NCBI RefSeq assembly: GCF_900299535.1
Contig: NZ_OMKE01000049.1
Coordinates: 62,001-126,000 of the forward strand
Direction of reading: 5' to 3'
DNA length: 64,000 bases
DNA from: Aquimarina aquimarini
GTDB lineage: Bacteria > Bacteroidota > Bacteroidia > Flavobacteriales > Flavobacteriaceae
A program made the translations under genes and the position numbers. Each line of letters begins with the position of its first letter. Position 1 is the stretch's first letter. Below, in pieces: positions 62,352 to 64,000 of the stretch. The notes under the pieces were generated by a model. The model worked only from the letters and a program-made list of their open reading frames with translations, made no database searches and had not been told where the DNA came from.

Positions 62352-63803
62352 TTATTTTTTTAAGATTTGTTTTAATTCTTTTTTTTCTGAGGCGTACAAA
62401 ATTACTAAAAACCCAAGTAACAACGGAATAGAAATCATATAATTACTATCAAAAATATAAAATGACACTATCGAAAAACTTATTGATAAAAACAGATATA
62501 TTCCTATTTTTTTTAAATTATACGGAATCGGATAGTGTTTCCTTCCAAAATACCACGAAAGCATCATCATAACACTATATGCTGCTAATGTAGCTATTGC
62601 TGATCCTAAATAACTATAATTAGGGATTAGCATAAAGTTTAATCCCAATGTGATTATCGCTCCTATAACAGAAATATATGCTCCATACCTAGTTTTATCG
62701 GTAATTTTATACCACACTGATAGATTATGATATATACCAAGGCATAGATTAGCTAGCAAAATTATAGGAACAATTTTTACGGCTTCCCAATAAGATTCAT
62801 CTCTTATTATAATTTCTTTTAAAAGATGCACAAAAACTACTACTACAAGCAAAATTACTGCTCCAAAGGCCACAAAAAACTTTGTAATCCTGGCATATGT
62901 CTCAGGAGCATTTTTGTTTTCTGAATACTTAAAGAAAAAAGGTTCTATCCCTAATCGAAACGCCGTAGCAAATAAAGTCATAAATAATGCCAATTTATAA
63001 CATGCCGAATACACTCCTACTAAATGATCTGCTACATTTTCTGGTAATAAATAGTCTAATATAATTCTATCAAATGTCTCATTGATAGAATACGCAACTC
63101 CTGATATAAGTATAGGAAATGCATATATCATCATCTTTTTCCACAACTGTTTATCAAAATGATATTTGATTTTGGTATAAAACGGAATCAGTAGCAGCAA
63201 TGTCACTGCGCTTGCAATCAAATTAGAGATAAAAATATAATTGATCTTATAGTCATCAAAAACAATAGCTTCTAATACTGTAAAATCACTAGATAATCCT
63301 CTAAGGAAAATTAAAAGAAAAACATTCAACCCTAAATTAACTACTACATTAAGAATCTTAATACATGCATATCGCATGGGTCTTTCTTTTGCCCGTAACC
63401 ATGCAAAAGGAATAATTACTAAGGCGTCTAATAGAAGAATCCAGATTACCAGCGTTATATAATCTACATCTATACCTGTAAGTGATGCTATTTGCCCCTT
63501 AAACATTAAAGCCAAGACAAAAAAACCAAAAGATGATACTGCCAGTGATATTGCAGATGTGCTTATCACTGCATCTTTATCTGATTCTTTATTAAAGAAT
63601 CTAAAAAAAGCAGTTTCCATACCATATGCCAGTATAACATTAAACAACACAAAGTATGAAAATATGATTGAAACCTTGCCATATTCTTCTGTAGGAAGTA
63701 GCTTGGTATATAGTGGAACCAGAATAAAAGACAACATACGCGGAAGCACAGTTGCCAACCCATAGATAAAGGTTTGTTTAAAAAGTTTTTGAAATATGCT
63801 CAA
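62352..63803 (-). CDS. Polysaccharide flippase (Wzx/MATE-like), oligosaccharide export
   Basis: A 483-residue multi-pass membrane protein with about 12-14 hydrophobic segments, starting with the family MSIFQKLFKQTFIYGLATVLPR pattern. It belongs to the MVF/MOP polysaccharide-biosynthesis group (Wzx-like), predicted to flip undecaprenyl-linked oligosaccharide across the inner membrane. The neighbouring nucleotidyltransferase fits, but the transported glycan is unknown. It may also be described as a lipopolysaccharide biosynthesis protein in related genomes. Confidence 0.88.
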   Translation of the reverse strand: MSIFQKLFKQTFIYGLATVLPRMLSFILVPLYTKLLPTEEYGKVSIIFSYFVLFNVILAYGMETAFFRFFNKESDKDAVISTSAISLAVSSFGFFVLALMFKGQIASLTGIDVDYITLVIWILLLDALVIIPFAWLRAKERPMRYACIKILNVVVNLGLNVFLLIFLRGLSSDFTVLEAIVFDDYKINYIFISNLIASAVTLLLLIPFYTKIKYHFDKQLWKKMMIYAFPILISGVAYSINETFDRIILDYLLPENVADHLVGVYSACYKLALFMTLFATAFRLGIEPFFFKYSENKNAPETYARITKFFVAFGAVILLVVVVFVHLLKEIIIRDESYWEAVKIVPIILLANLCLGIYHNLSVWYKITDKTRYGAYISVIGAIITLGLNFMLIPNYSYLGSAIATLAAYSVMMMLSWYFGRKHYPIPYNLKKIGIYLFLSISFSIVSFYIFDSNYMISIPLLLGFLVILYASEKKELKQILKK

Positions 63804-63865
63804 TTGGTAGCGTGCTTATAAGCGTAAAAATACAATTTTTTATCACCTACACTATTTTGATAGGC

Positions 63866-64000
63866 CTACTCTTTTTTTTTGGGTACATTATTTAACTTGA
63901 AATCTCCTTTTTCTCCCTTTATGGTATATGTAATCATACACTCATCATCTTTAAGGTCAAAAGGGATTTTCTCTTCAATCTCTGGTAATTGATTTTGAAA
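63866..64000 (-). CDS. 3' end of an unidentified gene, cut by the window edge
   Basis: The minus strand from 64000 to the stop at 63866-63868 reads 44 open codons followed by TAG, giving FQNQLPEIEEKIPFDLKDD and then ECMITYTIKGEKGDFKLNN and a Lys-rich end (VPKKKE). The reading is in frame with the edge, so the gene continues past the window. The tail is polar, beta-like and has no recognised domain. It lies 62 bases before the flippase start and is likely cotranscribed with it. Confidence 0.7.
   Translation of the reverse strand, partial: FQNQLPEIEEKIPFDLKDDECMITYTIKGEKGDFKLNNVPKKKE

Noticed and set aside
1..64000. CRISPR, prophage, transposase, toxin-antitoxin or defence genes
   Set aside because: Looked for direct repeat arrays, integrase/transposase motifs and common defence domains on both strands and found none.
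1..64000. tRNA and rRNA genes
   Set aside because: No intergenic stretch shows cloverleaf-like arms with a GTTCGAATCC-type T arm or rRNA-like GC-rich conserved sequence.

Overview
The window is a piece of a low-GC chromosome from a marine-type member of the Flavobacteriaceae (Bacteroidota); an Aquimarina-like genus is my best guess, not a proof. The reasons are the AT-rich composition, two secreted proteins with C-terminal type IX secretion sorting domains, many SPII lipoproteins, start sites without clear Shine-Dalgarno sequences, promoters of the TTTG-N19-TAnnTTTG type (best at lspA), and flavobacterial families (DUF4292, DUF3108, HU-CCDC81/SPOR, DUF6660-like). I see no rRNA, tRNA, CRISPR array, insertion sequence, prophage or recognisable defence system. 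This is mostly core chromosome.

Region 1 (1-13015, minus strand) carries aromatic amino acid breakdown: homogentisate dioxygenase, 4-hydroxyphenylpyruvate dioxygenase, a fumarylacetoacetate hydrolase and, further down, tryptophan 2,3-dioxygenase. These sit with a DUF3108 protein, an M23 lipoprotein with an altered zinc site, and pgi (cut by the window edge). Upstream lie uvrC and an overlapping patatin/Omp85 (PlpD-like) gene.

Region 2 (13477-28579) holds a plus-strand rimK / AstE-like / 5-formyl-THF cyclo-ligase cluster, then lspA, a GH20 hexosaminidase, a DksA-like gene and ileS on the minus strand. A nitrilase-family amidase, an Ig-like lipoprotein, a ComF-type phosphoribosyltransferase, a membrane-anchored coiled-coil protein and glycyl-tRNA synthetase follow.

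Region 3 (28933-46819) contains a 1001-residue T9SS cargo protein, exonuclease III, an OmpA-type lipoprotein, a heavy-metal efflux locus (adaptor, an RND pump fused to its outer-membrane factor, and a small Cys/His-rich protein), a 1228-residue beta-propeller T9SS cargo protein, and an ALDH7-type dehydrogenase.

Region 4 (47155-64000) has gpsA, a SnoaL-like protein, a mercaptopyruvate-type sulfurtransferase, a secreted GH3 enzyme, a sterol-desaturase-family protein, a Sel1-repeat lipoprotein, dprA, an HU-CCDC81/SPOR membrane protein and an acyl-CoA thioesterase. It ends in a minus-strand run: Wzx-like flippase, dUTPase, sugar nucleotidyltransferase, TPR protein, DUF4292 lipoprotein and a catalytically dead EnvC-like factor. 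The second-look items I rate highest are the pump/outer-membrane-factor fusion with an internal signal peptide, the DNA-binding/SPOR membrane protein, the RimK/AstE-like pair and the two M23 proteins with lost or changed metal ligands. I did not find a clearly new multi-gene system.
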